Counted from the first letter of the stretch, positions 53,204-62,409 are shown. The stretch is 64,000 bases of DNA from Paragemmobacter amnigenus (GCF_009908265.2 NZ_JAAATX020000004.1:1-64000), one strand, 5' to 3'. The notes: generated by a model not told the origin, from the sequence alone. Translations and numbers: made by a program.

Positions 53204-53254
53204 ACGCGAAAGGGGCGGCACGGGCCGCCCCCCCTCTGCCGGACGCTCCGGCCC

Positions 53255-54829
53255 TTATTCGCCGTGATAGGTGACGGTCTTCACATCCTCGCCCGGCGCG
53301 GTCTTCTGCCGCCGCACGATCAGACGGTTCAGCGCGTTCACATAGGCCTTCACCGACGCCACGATGGTATCGGTATCCGCCGACTGCCCCGTGACGATGC
53401 GCCCGTCCTCCTCCAGCCTGACCGACACGGTCGCCTGCGCGTCGGTGCCTTCGGTCACGGCGGCCACCTGATAGACCTGCAGCCGTGCCTTGTGCGGGAA
53501 GAGCATCTTGATGCAGTTGAAGGCCGCATCCACCGGACCGTCGCCCGTGGCGTCGATGTGGTGGTCCACCCCGTCGATGGACAGGACCATGTCCGCCTCC
53601 TGCGGCCCCTCGGTCCCGCAGACCACGCGCAGCTTCTTCAGGACAAGGATGTCATGGGCGTCATTGGTCTGCTCGTCCGCCACCAGTGCGAGGATGTCGT
53701 CGTCATAGACCTCTTTCTTGCGGTCGGCCAAAGCCTTGAAGCGGACAAAGACGTCGTTCAGCTGGTTGTCGGCCAGCTCATAGCCCAGCTCCTTCAGCTT
53801 CGCGCGCAGCGCGGCGCGGCCCGAATGCTTGCCCATCGCGATGTTCTTCGCGGTCAAGCCGATATCCTCGGGGCGCATGATCTCGAACGTCTCCACGTTC
53901 TTCAGCACACCGTCCTGATGGATACCGGATTCGTGCAGAAAGGCGTTCTTGCCCACGATGGCCTTGTTGAACTGCACGGGGAAGCCCGACACGGTCGACA
54001 CGCGGCGCGACAGGTTCATGATCTTCGTCGTGTCGATGCCCGTGCGGTACGGCAGGATGTCATTGCGAACCTTCATCGCCATGACGACCTCTTCCAGCGC
54101 GGTATTGCCCGCGCGTTCGCCCAGACCGTTGATCGTGCATTCGATCTGCCGCGCGCCCGCCTCGACCGCGGCCAGCGCATTGGCCGTCGCCATGCCAAGG
54201 TCGTTATGGCAATGGGTGGCGAAGGTGATGGTATCGGCCCCCGGCACCCGCTCCAGCAGCATGCGGATGATCTTCGCGCTCTCGAAGGGGTAGGTATAGC
54301 CCACCGTGTCGGGGATGTTGATCGTGGTGGCGCCAGCCTTGATCGCGATTTCCACCACGCGGCACAGATAGTCGGCCTCGGTCCGCGTCGCGTCCATGGG
54401 CGACCACTGCACGTTGTCGCACAGGTTGCGGGCATGGGTCACCGTGTCGTGGATGCGTTCGGCCATCTGGTCCATGTCCAGATTGGGAATGGCGCGGTGC
54501 AGCGGCGAGGTGCCGATGAAGGTGTGGATGCGCGGCGATTTCGCGTGGCGCACCGCCTCCCAGCAGCGGTCGATATCCTTGTAATTCGCCCGCGCCAGCC
54601 CGCAGATGGTGGAATTCCTCGACCGCTTCGCGATCTCGCTCACCGCGTTGAAATCACCTTCCGAGGCGATGGGAAACCCCGCCTCGATGATGTCCACGCC
54701 CATCTCGTCGAGGAGTCCGGCGATCTCCAGCTTCTCGTCATGCGTCATGGTCGCGCCGGGCGACTGTTCGCCGTCGCGCAGCGTGGTGTCGAAGATCATT
54801 ACGCGGGGTTGCGTGCTGGTATCGGTCAT
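53255..54829 (-). CDS. leuA: 2-Isopropylmalate synthase
   Basis: The 524-residue enzyme condenses acetyl-CoA with 2-oxoisovalerate, the first step of leucine synthesis. Motifs: FDTTLRDGEQSPG, the metal-binding THCHNDLGMATANALAAVEA, INGLGERAGNTALEE, SGIHQDGVLKN, and a C-terminal regulatory domain (after about 390) for leucine feedback. The start ATG at 54829 follows AAGGAACAGACCC. A leucine leader peptide and alternative hairpins lie upstream. Confidence 0.97.
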   Translation of the reverse strand: MTDTSTQPRVMIFDTTLRDGEQSPGATMTHDEKLEIAGLLDEMGVDIIEAGFPIASEGDFNAVSEIAKRSRNSTICGLARANYKDIDRCWEAVRHAKSPRIHTFIGTSPLHRAIPNLDMDQMAERIHDTVTHARNLCDNVQWSPMDATRTEADYLCRVVEIAIKAGATTINIPDTVGYTYPFESAKIIRMLLERVPGADTITFATHCHNDLGMATANALAAVEAGARQIECTINGLGERAGNTALEEVVMAMKVRNDILPYRTGIDTTKIMNLSRRVSTVSGFPVQFNKAIVGKNAFLHESGIHQDGVLKNVETFEIMRPEDIGLTAKNIAMGKHSGRAALRAKLKELGYELADNQLNDVFVRFKALADRKKEVYDDDILALVADEQTNDAHDILVLKKLRVVCGTEGPQEADMVLSIDGVDHHIDATGDGPVDAAFNCIKMLFPHKARLQVYQVAAVTEGTDAQATVSVRLEEDGRIVTGQSADTDTIVASVKAYVNALNRLIVRRQKTAPGEDVKTVTYHGE

Positions 54830-54865
54830 GGGTCTGTTCCTTGTGCCGTCTGCTGCTTTTCCTGC

Positions 54866-54908
54866 GGGCGCTGGTCACCTCCGAGCGGTCGCGCCCAAGG
54901 GCACGCTC
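54866..54908 (-). promoter_or_regulatory. Alternative hairpins in the leuA leader (attenuator-like)
   Basis: Two hairpins compete. A pairs GAGCG (54908-54904 on the minus strand) with CGCTC (54887-54883) and encloses GCCC/GGGC. B pairs GGGCGC (54896-54891) with GCGCCC (54871-54866). They share 54891-54896, so only one can form. Hairpin A overlaps the leader stop codon. Neither is followed by a T-run, so the output may be translational or Rho-dependent rather than intrinsic termination. Confidence 0.55.
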
Positions 54909-54993
54909 AGAGGCGGCTAAGGAGAAGCAGGCCAAGGGCGGCGGGGGCGCGAAATGCACCCGAAATCGAAGCGATATGCCGGTTCCCTGTCAT
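54907..54993 (-). CDS. leuL: Leucine leader peptide of leuA
   Basis: A 28-codon frame beginning ATG-ACA encodes MTGNRHIASISGAFRAPAA followed by Leu-Gly-Leu-Leu-Leu-Leu-Ser-Arg-Leu and a stop. Six of the last nine residues are Leu (codons CTT, CTG, CTT, CTC, CTT and CTC). It lies 77 bases before leuA on the same strand, and the stop sits in a hairpin that has a competing partner. This is the classic form of a leu attenuator. No strong ribosome site precedes it. Confidence 0.75.
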   Translation of the reverse strand: MTGNRHIASISGAFRAPAALGLLLLSRL

Positions 54994-55095
54994 GGGGCGC
55001 GACGATACGCAGGAATTGCCGCAGCGCAACCCCGAAAAACGCGCCTTGCCTGCGGTTTTTCGCGCCTTAGGTCACGGCGCGGAAAGCGGGGGGAC

Positions 55096-55758
55096 ATGCG
55101 GGCACTTGTGATCGGGGCATCGGGCGGGATCGGCGGGGCGGTCGGCGCCGCATTGTCGGCGCAGGCGTGGGATGTGGTCGGCCTGTCGCGGTCGGCTGAC
55201 GGGCTGGATGTGACGGACGAGGCATCGGTCGCGCGGGTGCTGGGCGGGCTGGACGGGGCCTTCGATCTGGTCTTCGTGGCGACCGGCGGGCTGGAGGTCG
55301 GGGGCGCACGCCCCGAGAAAAGCGTGAAGGCGCTGGATGCGGGCGCGATGGCCGCGCAATTCGCGCTGAACGCGATCGGGCCGGCGCTGGTCTTGAAACA
55401 TGTCTGGCGGCTGATCCCGAAGGACCGCCCCGCGAAACTTGCGGTGCTGTCGGCGCGGGTGGGGTCGATCGGGGATAACCGACTGGGCGGCTGGCACGGC
55501 TATCGCGCGGCCAAGGCGGCGCTGAACCAGATCGTGCGGACCTGCGCGGTGGAACTGGCGCGCAGCCATCCGCAGGCTGCACTTGTGGCGCTGCATCCGG
55601 GGACCGTGGCCACGCCCCTGACGGCGGCCTATGCGGGCGGGTATCCGACGGTGACGCCGGATGTGGCGGCGCGGAACCTGCTGGCCGTGCTGGACGGGAT
55701 CGGCGCGGCGCAGTCGGGGCTGTTCTTTGACTGGAAGGGCGAAAGGGTGGAGTGGTGA
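55096..55758 (+). CDS. Short-chain dehydrogenase/reductase
   Basis: The 220-residue SDR has the cofactor motif VIGASGGIGGAVG at the N-terminus and a catalytic Tyr-x3-Lys in GYRAAKAALNQIVRTCAVEL, with Ser in LSARVGSIGDN. It resembles the CsgA/YciK-like C-factor group; the substrate is unknown. GGGGGGAC precedes the ATG. It is upstream of a photolyase gene, the usual company of such SDRs in Rhodobacter relatives (from memory). Confidence 0.88.
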   Translation: MRALVIGASGGIGGAVGAALSAQAWDVVGLSRSADGLDVTDEASVARVLGGLDGAFDLVFVATGGLEVGGARPEKSVKALDAGAMAAQFALNAIGPALVLKHVWRLIPKDRPAKLAVLSARVGSIGDNRLGGWHGYRAAKAALNQIVRTCAVELARSHPQAALVALHPGTVATPLTAAYAGGYPTVTPDVAARNLLAVLDGIGAAQSGLFFDWKGERVEW

Positions 55759-55781
55759 ACCCCATCGGCAGGGCAACGCAA

Positions 55782-55876
55782 GGGGCGCGGCCGTCACGCC
55801 GGGGTGGCTGCACATATATGTGCGGCCGCGCCGGGGGGGCAGGACGGCCGCGCCCCGATGCTTTGGGCATCGGGGC
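55782..55876. repeat. Nested palindromes upstream of the photolyase gene
   Basis: The arms GGGGCGCGGCCGTC (55782-55795) and GACGGCCGCGCCCC (55843-55856) are perfect complements. Between them lies the 14-base palindrome GCACATATATGTGC (55810-55823). Overlapping the right arm, GCCCCGATGC and GCATCGGGGC (55852-55861 and 55867-55876) form a 10-bp stem. The set fills the gap between the SDR and photolyase genes and could be an operator, an SDR terminator, or a repeat. Confidence 0.7.
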
Positions 55877-55921
55877 AATCCCGACCGTTGCGCCCATGCC
55901 CGTCGCGCCATGGTGCGCCCC

Positions 55922-57445
55922 ATGACCCGCCTCATCCTCGTCCTGGGCGACCAGCTCACCCCCGACATCGCCGCCCTTCGCGCCGCGCGGCCCGATGACA
56001 CCATCGTCATGGCCGAGGTGATGGCCGAAGGCACCTACGCCCCCCACCACCCGCAGAAGATCGCGCTGATCCTGTCGGCCATGCGCCACTTCGCAGAGGG
56101 GTTGAGGGCGGACAGGCGGACGGTTGCCTATTCGCGGCTGGACGACCCCGACAACACGCAGTCGATCACGGGAGAGATCATCCGCCGCGCGGCGGAAACC
56201 GGTGCGACCGACGTCATCGCCACCGCCCCCGGCGACTGGCGCCTCAGGCAGGCGCTGGCCGACTGCCCGATCCCCGTCACGCAACTGCCCGACGACCGCT
56301 TTCTCTGCTCCGAAGCCGATTTCGCCGCATGGACCGAAGGGCGCAAGCAACTCCGCATGGAATTCTTCTACCGCGAGATGCGCCGCAAGACCGGCCTGAT
56401 GATGGACGGGGACAAGCCCGCAGGCGGGCAGTGGAATTTCGACCACGACAACCGCAAGCCCGCGAAACCCGACCTCTTCCGCCCCCGCCCGCCGCGCTTC
56501 GCGCCGGATGCGATCACCGAAGAGGTGCTGACCCTCGTCGAAACCCGATTTCCCGCCCATTTCGGCGCGGCCCGCCCCTTCGGCTGGGCCGTCACCCGCG
56601 CCGATGCGCTGACGGCACTCGACCATTTCGCCCGCCACGCCCTGCCGACCTTCGGCGACGAACAGGACGCCATGCTGCGCGACGACCCGACGCTGTCGCA
56701 CGCCCTGATCTCGCCCTATCTGAACCTCGGCCTGCTATCGCCCATGGAAATCTGCACCCGAGTGCAGGCCGAATGGCGGGCAGGCCGCGTGCCGATCAAC
56801 GCGGCCGAAGGCTTCATCCGCCAGATCATCGGCTGGCGCGAATTCGTGCGCGGCATCTGGGCGCTGGAAGGGCCGGATTACACCACCCGCAACGCGCTGA
56901 ACCACAGCCGCGCCCTGCCCCCGCTCTTCTGGGGCGCGCCCACGCGAATGGCCTGCCTCTCGCACGCCGTGGCCCAGACCCGCGACATGGCCTATGCCCA
57001 CCATATCCAGCGCCTGATGGTGACGGGCAACTTCGCCCTTCTGGCGGGGGTGGACCCCGCGCAGGTGCATGACTGGTATCTCTCGGTCTACATAGACGCC
57101 TTCGAATGGGTCGAGGCGCCGAACACCATCGGCATGTCCCAATTCGCGGATGGCGGGGTGGTGGGGTCGAAACCCTATGTCTCCTCGGGCGCCTATATTG
57201 ATCGGATGTCGGACTATTGCGGCGGCTGCGCCTATGCGGTGAAGGAGAAGTCGGGCGACCGCGCCTGCCCCTTCAACCCGCTCTACTGGCACTTCCTGAT
57301 CCGCCACCGCGACCGCTTCGCCGCCAATCCCCGCATGGCCCAGATGTACCGCACATGGGACCGCATGGACGAGGCCCACCGCGCCCGTGTCCTGACCGAT
57401 GCGGATGCCTTCCTCGCAAGGCTCGACAGCGGCGCGCCGGTCTGA
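55922..57445 (+). CDS. FeS-type bacterial cryptochrome/(6-4) photolyase (FeS-BCP)
   Basis: The 507-residue flavoprotein begins [20 protein letters not shown] and carries the deoxyribodipyrimidine photolyase-related domain. Cys345, Cys433, Cys436 and Cys449 match the four [4Fe-4S] ligands of Agrobacterium PhrB in spacing (each offset by five). [17 protein letters not shown] and [19 protein letters not shown] are FAD/cluster segments. Members repair (6-4) photoproducts with light or act as CryB-type regulators. An ATG four codons upstream is an alternative start. Confidence 0.94.
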   Translation: MTRLILVLGDQLTPDIAALRAARPDDTIVMAEVMAEGTYAPHHPQKIALILSAMRHFAEGLRADRRTVAYSRLDDPDNTQSITGEIIRRAAETGATDVIATAPGDWRLRQALADCPIPVTQLPDDRFLCSEADFAAWTEGRKQLRMEFFYREMRRKTGLMMDGDKPAGGQWNFDHDNRKPAKPDLFRPRPPRFAPDAITEEVLTLVETRFPAHFGAARPFGWAVTRADALTALDHFARHALPTFGDEQDAMLRDDPTLSHALISPYLNLGLLSPMEICTRVQAEWRAGRVPINAAEGFIRQIIGWREFVRGIWALEGPDYTTRNALNHSRALPPLFWGAPTRMACLSHAVAQTRDMAYAHHIQRLMVTGNFALLAGVDPAQVHDWYLSVYIDAFEWVEAPNTIGMSQFADGGVVGSKPYVSSGAYIDRMSDYCGGCAYAVKEKSGDRACPFNPLYWHFLIRHRDRFAANPRMAQMYRTWDRMDEAHRARVLTDADAFLARLDSGAPV

Positions 57446-57488
57446 CCCACCCCTTCCCGCGCGGGGCCATTTGCGCTATGGGGCGCGC

Positions 57489-58868
57489 ATGACCCAGAAC
57501 CCGCCCAACCTCCGCCCCGACCTTGCCCGCGCCACCGTCCCCGATGACCGGCGCGAGGGGCAGCCCACCATCGGCATGGTCTCGCTCGGCTGCCCCAAGG
57601 CGCTGGTGGACAGCGAACGCATCCTGACGCGCCTGCGCGCCGAAGGCTATGCGATCAGCCCCGATTACGCGGGCGCGGATGCGGTCATCGTCAACACCTG
57701 CGGCTTTCTGGACAGCGCCCGCGCCGAAAGCCTCGATGCCATCGGCGAGGCGCTGAAGGAAAACGGCCGCGTCATCGTCACCGGCTGCCTTGGCGCGGAA
57801 CCCGACTACATCACCGGCGCGCATCCCAAGGTGCTGGCCGTCACCGGCCCGCATCAATACGAACAGGTGCTGGACGCGGTCCACACCGCCGTCCCGCCGC
57901 AGCCCGACCCCTTCATCGACCTGCTGCCCGCCTCGGGCGTGAAACTCACCCCGCGCCATTACAGCTATCTGAAGATTTCCGAAGGCTGCAACCACAAGTG
58001 CAAGTTCTGCATCATCCCCGACATGCGCGGGAAACTTGTCAGCCGCCCCGCCAATGCCGTGCTGCGCGAGGCGGAAAAGCTGGTGCAGGCGGGCGTGCGC
58101 GAACTCCTCGTTATTTCGCAGGACACATCGGCCTATGGCGTCGACCGCAAGCATGACACAAGCCCGTGGCAGGACCGTCAGGTCCGCGCCCATATCACCG
58201 ACCTCGCGCGCGAGATGGGCCAGCTTGGCGCATGGGTGCGGCTGCATTACGTCTATCCCTATCCCCATGTGCGCGACCTGATCCCGCTGATGGCGGACGG
58301 GCTGATCCTTCCCTATCTCGACATCCCCTTCCAGCACGCCCATCCGGATGTCCTCAAACGCATGGCCCGCCCCGCCGCCGCCGCGAAAACGCTGGACGAG
58401 ATCGCCGCATGGCGCGCCACCTGCCCCGACATCACGCTGCGGTCCACCTTCATCGTGGGCTATCCGGGCGAGACCGAACAGGAATTCCAGACCCTGCTCG
58501 ACTGGCTGGACGAGGCGCAATTGGACCGCGTGGGCTGCTTCAAATACGAAAACGTCCCCGGCGCGCGGTCGAACGCCCTGCCCGACCATGTGGCCGAAGA
58601 GGTCAAGCAGGACCGCTGGGAACGCTTCATGGAAAAGGCGCAGGCCATTTCCGCAGCCAAGCTCGCCGCCAAGGTGGGCCAGACGCTGCAGGTCATCGTG
58701 GACGAGGTGGACGGCGAAGGCGCCACCTGCCGCACCAAGGCCGACGCGCCCGAAATCGACGGCAACCTCTTCATCGACGAGGATTTCGAAACCCTCTCCC
58801 CCGGCGACATCGTGACGGTCGAGGTGGAAGAGGCAACCGAATACGACCTCTGGGGGCGGCTCGTCTGA
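57489..58868 (+). CDS. rimO: Ribosomal protein S12 methylthiotransferase RimO
   Basis: The radical-SAM enzyme adds a methylthio group to an Asp of S12. The 459 residues contain the UPF0004 domain ([33 protein letters not shown]), the radical-SAM cluster motif CNHKCKFC (C-x3-C-x2-C) before IIPDMRGK, and a C-terminal TRAM domain. The N-terminus is slightly extended (about 28 residues before the first motif). Confidence 0.96.
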   Translation: MTQNPPNLRPDLARATVPDDRREGQPTIGMVSLGCPKALVDSERILTRLRAEGYAISPDYAGADAVIVNTCGFLDSARAESLDAIGEALKENGRVIVTGCLGAEPDYITGAHPKVLAVTGPHQYEQVLDAVHTAVPPQPDPFIDLLPASGVKLTPRHYSYLKISEGCNHKCKFCIIPDMRGKLVSRPANAVLREAEKLVQAGVRELLVISQDTSAYGVDRKHDTSPWQDRQVRAHITDLAREMGQLGAWVRLHYVYPYPHVRDLIPLMADGLILPYLDIPFQHAHPDVLKRMARPAAAAKTLDEIAAWRATCPDITLRSTFIVGYPGETEQEFQTLLDWLDEAQLDRVGCFKYENVPGARSNALPDHVAEEVKQDRWERFMEKAQAISAAKLAAKVGQTLQVIVDEVDGEGATCRTKADAPEIDGNLFIDEDFETLSPGDIVTVEVEEATEYDLWGRLV

Positions 58869-58945
58869 CCGAAGGCATGGCTTGACCCGGACGGAACGCG
58901 GCGCACATCCTGCGGCGTAGCAGTCGCCACAGGAGCACGCCAGAC

Positions 58946-59188
58946 ATGACCGACGTCCCCAAGATCGCCCAGAAAGCCCCCTATCCGGTCGAGGCCGAGG
59001 CGGGAAAGACCTATTTCTGGTGCGCCTGCGGTGAATCGAAGAACCAGCCCTTCTGCGATGGCAGCCACAAGGGCACCTCCTTCACCCCGGTGAAGGTGAC
59101 GGCGGAAGAGGGCAAAAAGCTCTTCTTCTGCGGCTGCAAGGCATCCGCCAAGGCGCCCTTCTGCGACGGGTCGCATTCGCGGCTGTGA
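58946..59188 (+). CDS. Twin CDGSH iron-sulfur protein
   Basis: The 80-residue protein has two complete CDGSH motifs: CACGESKNQPFCDGSH and CGCKASAKAPFCDGSH. Each should bind one [2Fe-2S] cluster with three Cys and one His. Bacterial twin-CDGSH proteins of this MiNT-like type are electron or cluster carriers of uncertain role. Its stop lies 47 bases before the DUF393 gene. Confidence 0.95.
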   Translation: MTDVPKIAQKAPYPVEAEAGKTYFWCACGESKNQPFCDGSHKGTSFTPVKVTAEEGKKLFFCGCKASAKAPFCDGSHSRL

Positions 59189-59235
59189 TGTCGCACCGGC
59201 TTGGCGCGGCTCCGCCCGCGCCTAGCTTTGCGGGC

Positions 59236-59613
59236 ATGACCGACAAAGACACCCGCATCCTCTACAACGACACCTGCCCGCTCTGCCGGTTCGAGATCGA
59301 CCATTACCGCGCCGCCGCCACCCGTGACAGCGCGCCCCTGCGCTTTGATCCCCTGAAAGACGCCGCCCTCTGGGGTCTGACCGAAGATCAGGCCGCCCGC
59401 CGCCTGCATGTGATGCAGGACGGCCGCCTCCTGTCGGGGCTCGCGGCCTTCCGCGCCATCTGGGCGACCCTTCCCCGCTGGCGCTGGCTCGCGCGGGTGA
59501 CGGGCTGGCCCGTGATCCGCCCCGTGGTGACCGTCCTTTACGACCGCATCGCCGCCCCGCTGCTCTACTGCGCGCATCTGCGACGGCAGGCGCGGCGCAA
59601 AGGCGGAATCTGA
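59236..59613 (+). CDS. DUF393 (DCC family) thiol-disulfide oxidoreductase-like protein
   Basis: The 125-residue protein has the DCC-family redox motif DTCPLC near residue 11 (YNDTCPLCRFEIDHYR) and the typical middle LHVMQDGRLLSGLAAFRAIW. The family is thioredoxin-like, and its partners are unknown. The final Gly-Ile codons and the stop lie inside the first hairpin of cluster E. Confidence 0.9.
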   Translation: MTDKDTRILYNDTCPLCRFEIDHYRAAATRDSAPLRFDPLKDAALWGLTEDQAARRLHVMQDGRLLSGLAAFRAIWATLPRWRWLARVTGWPVIRPVVTVLYDRIAAPLLYCAHLRRQARRKGGI

Positions 59614-59703
59614 CGCAGATTTCGCGCCGTTTCCTGACGCAGGAAACGGTCCCCGACCGGAATTTGCGTCAAATTCCGGCGCGATTTCTGCGTCAGAAAT
59701 CGC
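59605..59703. repeat. Hairpin cluster E (four hairpins, mirrored, ACG loop)
   Basis: E1 59605-59623 AATCTG-ACG-CAGATT. E2 59627-59649 CCGTTTCCTG-ACG-CAGGAAACGG. E3 59657-59679 CCGGAATTTG-CGT-CAAATTCCGG. E4 59681-59703 CGATTTCTG-CGT-CAGAAATCG. The first two have loop ACG and the last two its complement CGT. Stems are perfect and differ between units. The cluster separates convergent DUF393 and dgkA genes. Confidence 0.9.
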
Positions 59704-59714
59704 CCCGTCCGGCT

Positions 59715-60080
59715 CTATCCCAGCAGCACCACCAGCCACGCCACCCCGCAGGCGATCGCCGCCACGGCCACCATGGCCGATCCCGCATCCTTGGCCCGCT
59801 TCGCCCGCGGGTCGCGCTCTTCCGAGATGTAGTCCACCACCTCTTCGACCGCCGTGTTGATCAGCTCCGCCGCCAGCACCAGCAACCCCAGCGCAAGGAT
59901 CAGCGCCCGCTCCCCCGGTGTCAGGTCGATCAGGAACACGGCCACGGCCGAGATCACATTGAGCGCCGTCCATTGCCGCAGCGACTTCTCGCGGCCCCAT
60001 GCGGAAACCCAGCCCTCCCACGACCAGATCGTCGTGTTCATGATCCGCCGCACCTCGGCCTTCACCCAGTCGATCATCAT
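59715..60080 (-). CDS. dgkA: Diacylglycerol kinase
   Basis: The 121-residue membrane kinase recycles diacylglycerol to phosphatidic acid. It has three membrane helices and the DgkA core ELINTAVEEVVDYISEE with catalytic Glu/Asn, followed by PRAKRAKDAGSAMV. Two ATGs (60080, 60077) follow GAGGTGC. It lies 27 bases after the Impact-family gene. Confidence 0.95.
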   Translation of the reverse strand: MMIDWVKAEVRRIMNTTIWSWEGWVSAWGREKSLRQWTALNVISAVAVFLIDLTPGERALILALGLLVLAAELINTAVEEVVDYISEERDPRAKRAKDAGSAMVAVAAIACGVAWLVVLLG

Positions 60081-60107
60081 GCACCTCAGCCTGACCCTGC
60101 GTCAGGA

Positions 60108-60470
60108 TTATCCCGACCGCGCCACCGCGTCGAGATAGGCCCGCACGCAGGTCACCACATGCGCGAACCGGTCGCCCCCCAGATGCACGCCCCCATACCA
60201 GCGCGTCACCACGACCACATGGTCGCGCAGCTCCGCCCGCTCCAGCATCTTCAGGATCACCGCCCCCGCGCCCGCCTCGCCGTCGTCGCCCTTCATCGCG
60301 CCCCCGTCCGTCAGGACGGCCGCCCATGTGTTATGCGTGGCCTTGGCATATTTCTTCTCGCGCTTCAGCTCGGCCAGAAACGCCTCCACCCCCGCGCGGC
60401 CCGCGACAGGCCCGCCCGAGACGGCATAGCGCGACCCGCGGTCGCGCAGGACTTCCCCCAGCTTCAACAT
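60108..60470 (-). CDS. Impact N-terminal (YigZ/UPF0029) family protein
   Basis: The 120-residue protein has the UPF0029 signature in VVVTRWYGGVHLGGDRFAHV and the upstream KKYAKATHNTWAAVL. DDGEAGAGAVILKML fits the DGEPxGTAGxP region with changes. Full YigZ is about 200 residues; this is the N-terminal domain alone. The role is unknown, with possible links to translation. Confidence 0.88.
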   Translation of the reverse strand: MLKLGEVLRDRGSRYAVSGGPVAGRAGVEAFLAELKREKKYAKATHNTWAAVLTDGGAMKGDDGEAGAGAVILKMLERAELRDHVVVVTRWYGGVHLGGDRFAHVVTCVRAYLDAVARSG

Positions 60471-60521
60471 GCCCCCGCCATAGCCCGCGGCGGGCCGCCT
60501 GTCACGCCACCCGTCGCGCCA

Positions 60522-60776
60522 TCAGCGCGCGACCAGCGCTTCGATCCCCGCCTTATTGGGGCAGAAGGCAGGCAGCGCCTCGGCCTTCACCGTCCGCGCC
60601 AGCCATCCGGTGCACTCCTCTGCCCGGTCGCAGGCCTGGCAACGGTCCACCAGATCGGCCAGCTCCGCCCGGCTCAGCCAGCCCTCCACCACCGCATCGG
60701 TCAGGTTCACCCCGACCACGCGGCCCATCCCGCGGGTCAACCCCCATGCCTTCGGTGCCTCGACATATCCCATCAT
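60522..60776 (-). CDS. DUF6455 family protein
   Basis: The 84-residue soluble protein begins MMGYVEAPKAWGLTRGMGRV and has a cysteine-rich centre CQACDRAEECTGW and a later PAFCPNK, so a metal or cluster site is likely. It matches DUF6455, common in Rhodobacterales. GAGGAGGG lies nine bases before the first ATG (60776). Confidence 0.8.
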   Translation of the reverse strand: MMGYVEAPKAWGLTRGMGRVVGVNLTDAVVEGWLSRAELADLVDRCQACDRAEECTGWLARTVKAEALPAFCPNKAGIEALVAR

Positions 60777-60856
60777 GGCGGCAAGCCCTCCTCGTTCGCG
60801 CAAGGACAGGGTGCCGCAGGCCGACCCGCGACGCATTGACGCAAATCAAGCGGCCC

Positions 60857-61585
60857 TCAGTATCCGCGCAGCCCCGCCACCACGGCGGCCACCTGCGCCT
60901 TGCGCTGGGCATTGGGCGGGTGCGACCCGAGGAAACGGTCCCCCGGATCGGGCAGCCGGTCGAAAAAGCCCGTCCCCAGCACCGGATCATATCCGGCATA
61001 CAGCGCGATCTCCGCCCCCAGCGCATCCGCCTCCAGCTCGAAGGCCCGCGAATAGCGCCGCGCCCCCACCGTCGCGCCCATGCGCTGCGCCGTCTCCACC
61101 GCCACCGCATCTGCCCCCGTGGCCTGCGCCAGAATCCCCGCCATCATCGCCCCCGCCATCGCCGTCTGCTGCGTCTGCGGGATATGGCCAAGGATGTGGT
61201 GGCTCGCCTCGTGGCCAAGGACGAAGGCGATCTCGTCCTCGTTGCGCGCATCCGCGATCAGGGCAAGCGTGAAGCCGAGGATGGGCCGCCCCCCCTCGTC
61301 CAGCGTCTGGAAGGCATTGGGCCCCTGCCCCGGACGGTCGTCGATCACGATGCGGAAATCGCAATTCACACCCCGCGTGCGCTGGCGGCAGATATCCTCG
61401 GTCATCGGCTCCACCCGGGACACGACCCGCAGGAAATTCGCCGCCGCCTGCCGTGGCGCAAGGGGCGCAGGCATCGCCACCGGCACCGGCGCGGCCTCAT
61501 ACCCCGCCCCTGCCACGGGACCATAGGCCGGCACGCATCCCGCCAACCCGCCCGCCGCCACCAAAGCCAGAACCACTGCCCGCAT
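60857..61585 (-). CDS. M48 family metalloprotease lipoprotein
   Basis: The 242-residue protein has a lipoprotein signal (VVLALVAAGGLAGC, lipid Cys at 17) and a zinc site HEASH in VLGHEASHHILGH. The third ligand is in RAFELEADALG. It is related to BepA/LoiP-type periplasmic proteases that monitor outer membrane proteins. It probably acts at the periplasmic face of a membrane. Confidence 0.92.
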   Translation of the reverse strand: MRAVVLALVAAGGLAGCVPAYGPVAGAGYEAAPVPVAMPAPLAPRQAAANFLRVVSRVEPMTEDICRQRTRGVNCDFRIVIDDRPGQGPNAFQTLDEGGRPILGFTLALIADARNEDEIAFVLGHEASHHILGHIPQTQQTAMAGAMMAGILAQATGADAVAVETAQRMGATVGARRYSRAFELEADALGAEIALYAGYDPVLGTGFFDRLPDPGDRFLGSHPPNAQRKAQVAAVVAGLRGY

Positions 61586-61765
61586 CGCCTGCCCGCCGCC
61601 CCTATCGCCCCGCTGCCGGGATCACGCCTCTTTCCCGACAATCTAGGCAAAGCGCGCCCCTCCGACCAGCCCTGCCCCGCCGCCTCACGCCCATGTCAGC
61701 GCCCCGCCGCCCGCCGCCGCTTTTTCGCGTTGCGCGCCCCCGCCCGCCCGCGCTAGCCTTGCCCC

Positions 61766-62023
61766 ATGTTCACCATCGAGCACGACTTCGACGCGACCGT
61801 CATCACCCTCATCGACGAGGGGCATGAAGGGCTGATGGAAGACATCACCATCCTCGCCTTCGACGATTGCGTCACGCTGGAACAGCTTGACCCGATGACC
61901 GAAGAGCCGGTCCGCATCACCCTTTCCATGGCGCAACTGCGCGACCTCGCCGCCGCACTCGACCTGCCCGAAGGCAGCTACCGGATCGAGGCAAAGCCCG
62001 CAAAGACGCCCGCGAAACCCTGA
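61766..62023 (+). CDS. Conserved small protein of unknown function
   Basis: The 85-residue acidic protein begins MFTIEHDFDATVITLIDEGH and continues LMEDITILAFDDCVTLEQLD. I recognise the type from Rhodobacterales genomes but know no function. It has no membrane segment or metal motif. The C-terminus is a short Lys/Pro/Ala repeat. Confidence 0.75.
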   Translation: MFTIEHDFDATVITLIDEGHEGLMEDITILAFDDCVTLEQLDPMTEEPVRITLSMAQLRDLAAALDLPEGSYRIEAKPAKTPAKP

Positions 62024-62063
62024 CGCGCAGCACCCCGGACCCTGCCAACCATCCGCACCACCT

Positions 62064-62081
62064 GCAAATTACGTAATTTGC
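62064..62081. repeat. Perfect 18-base palindrome
   Basis: GCAAATTACGTAATTTGC is a perfect palindrome between convergent genes. The CAAATT arms and central ACGT recall hairpin E3, so it may be a single, degenerate relative of the hairpin family. Confidence 0.7.
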
Positions 62082-62089
62082 GTAAACCG

Positions 62090-62344
62090 TCACTCCAGCC
62101 GGAACCGCTTGTCGCGCGAACTCGCCCCCCGCACCAGCACCACCCGCCCCTTCGCCACGCCCAGAACATGGGCCAGCGCCGCCGCCACCGCCGCATTGGC
62201 CCGCCCGTCCTCGGGCGGGGCATTCACGGCGATCTTCCACACCCCGTCCTCCAGCACACAGGACGCCACCCGCGCCCGCGGCGTCACCCGGACCGCGAAT
62301 TCCGCCCCCGCCACGGCCAGATCTGCCCGCTCGCCCTTCTGCAT
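62090..62344 (-). CDS. DUF167 (YggU/UPF0235) family protein
   Basis: The 84-residue protein has the UPF0235 core RVTPRARVASCVLEDGVW and VNAPPEDGRANAAVAAALA, ending RGASSRDKRFRLE. A structure of the E. coli relative exists, but the function is unknown. It converges on the preceding small protein gene. Confidence 0.9.
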   Translation of the reverse strand: MQKGERADLAVAGAEFAVRVTPRARVASCVLEDGVWKIAVNAPPEDGRANAAVAAALAHVLGVAKGRVVLVRGASSRDKRFRLE

Positions 62345-62409
62345 CCCTCTGGCCTTTTGCCCCGCACCACGCCTAACCTGCGGGCCGACAATCCGCGAAA
62401 GCCCCGCCC

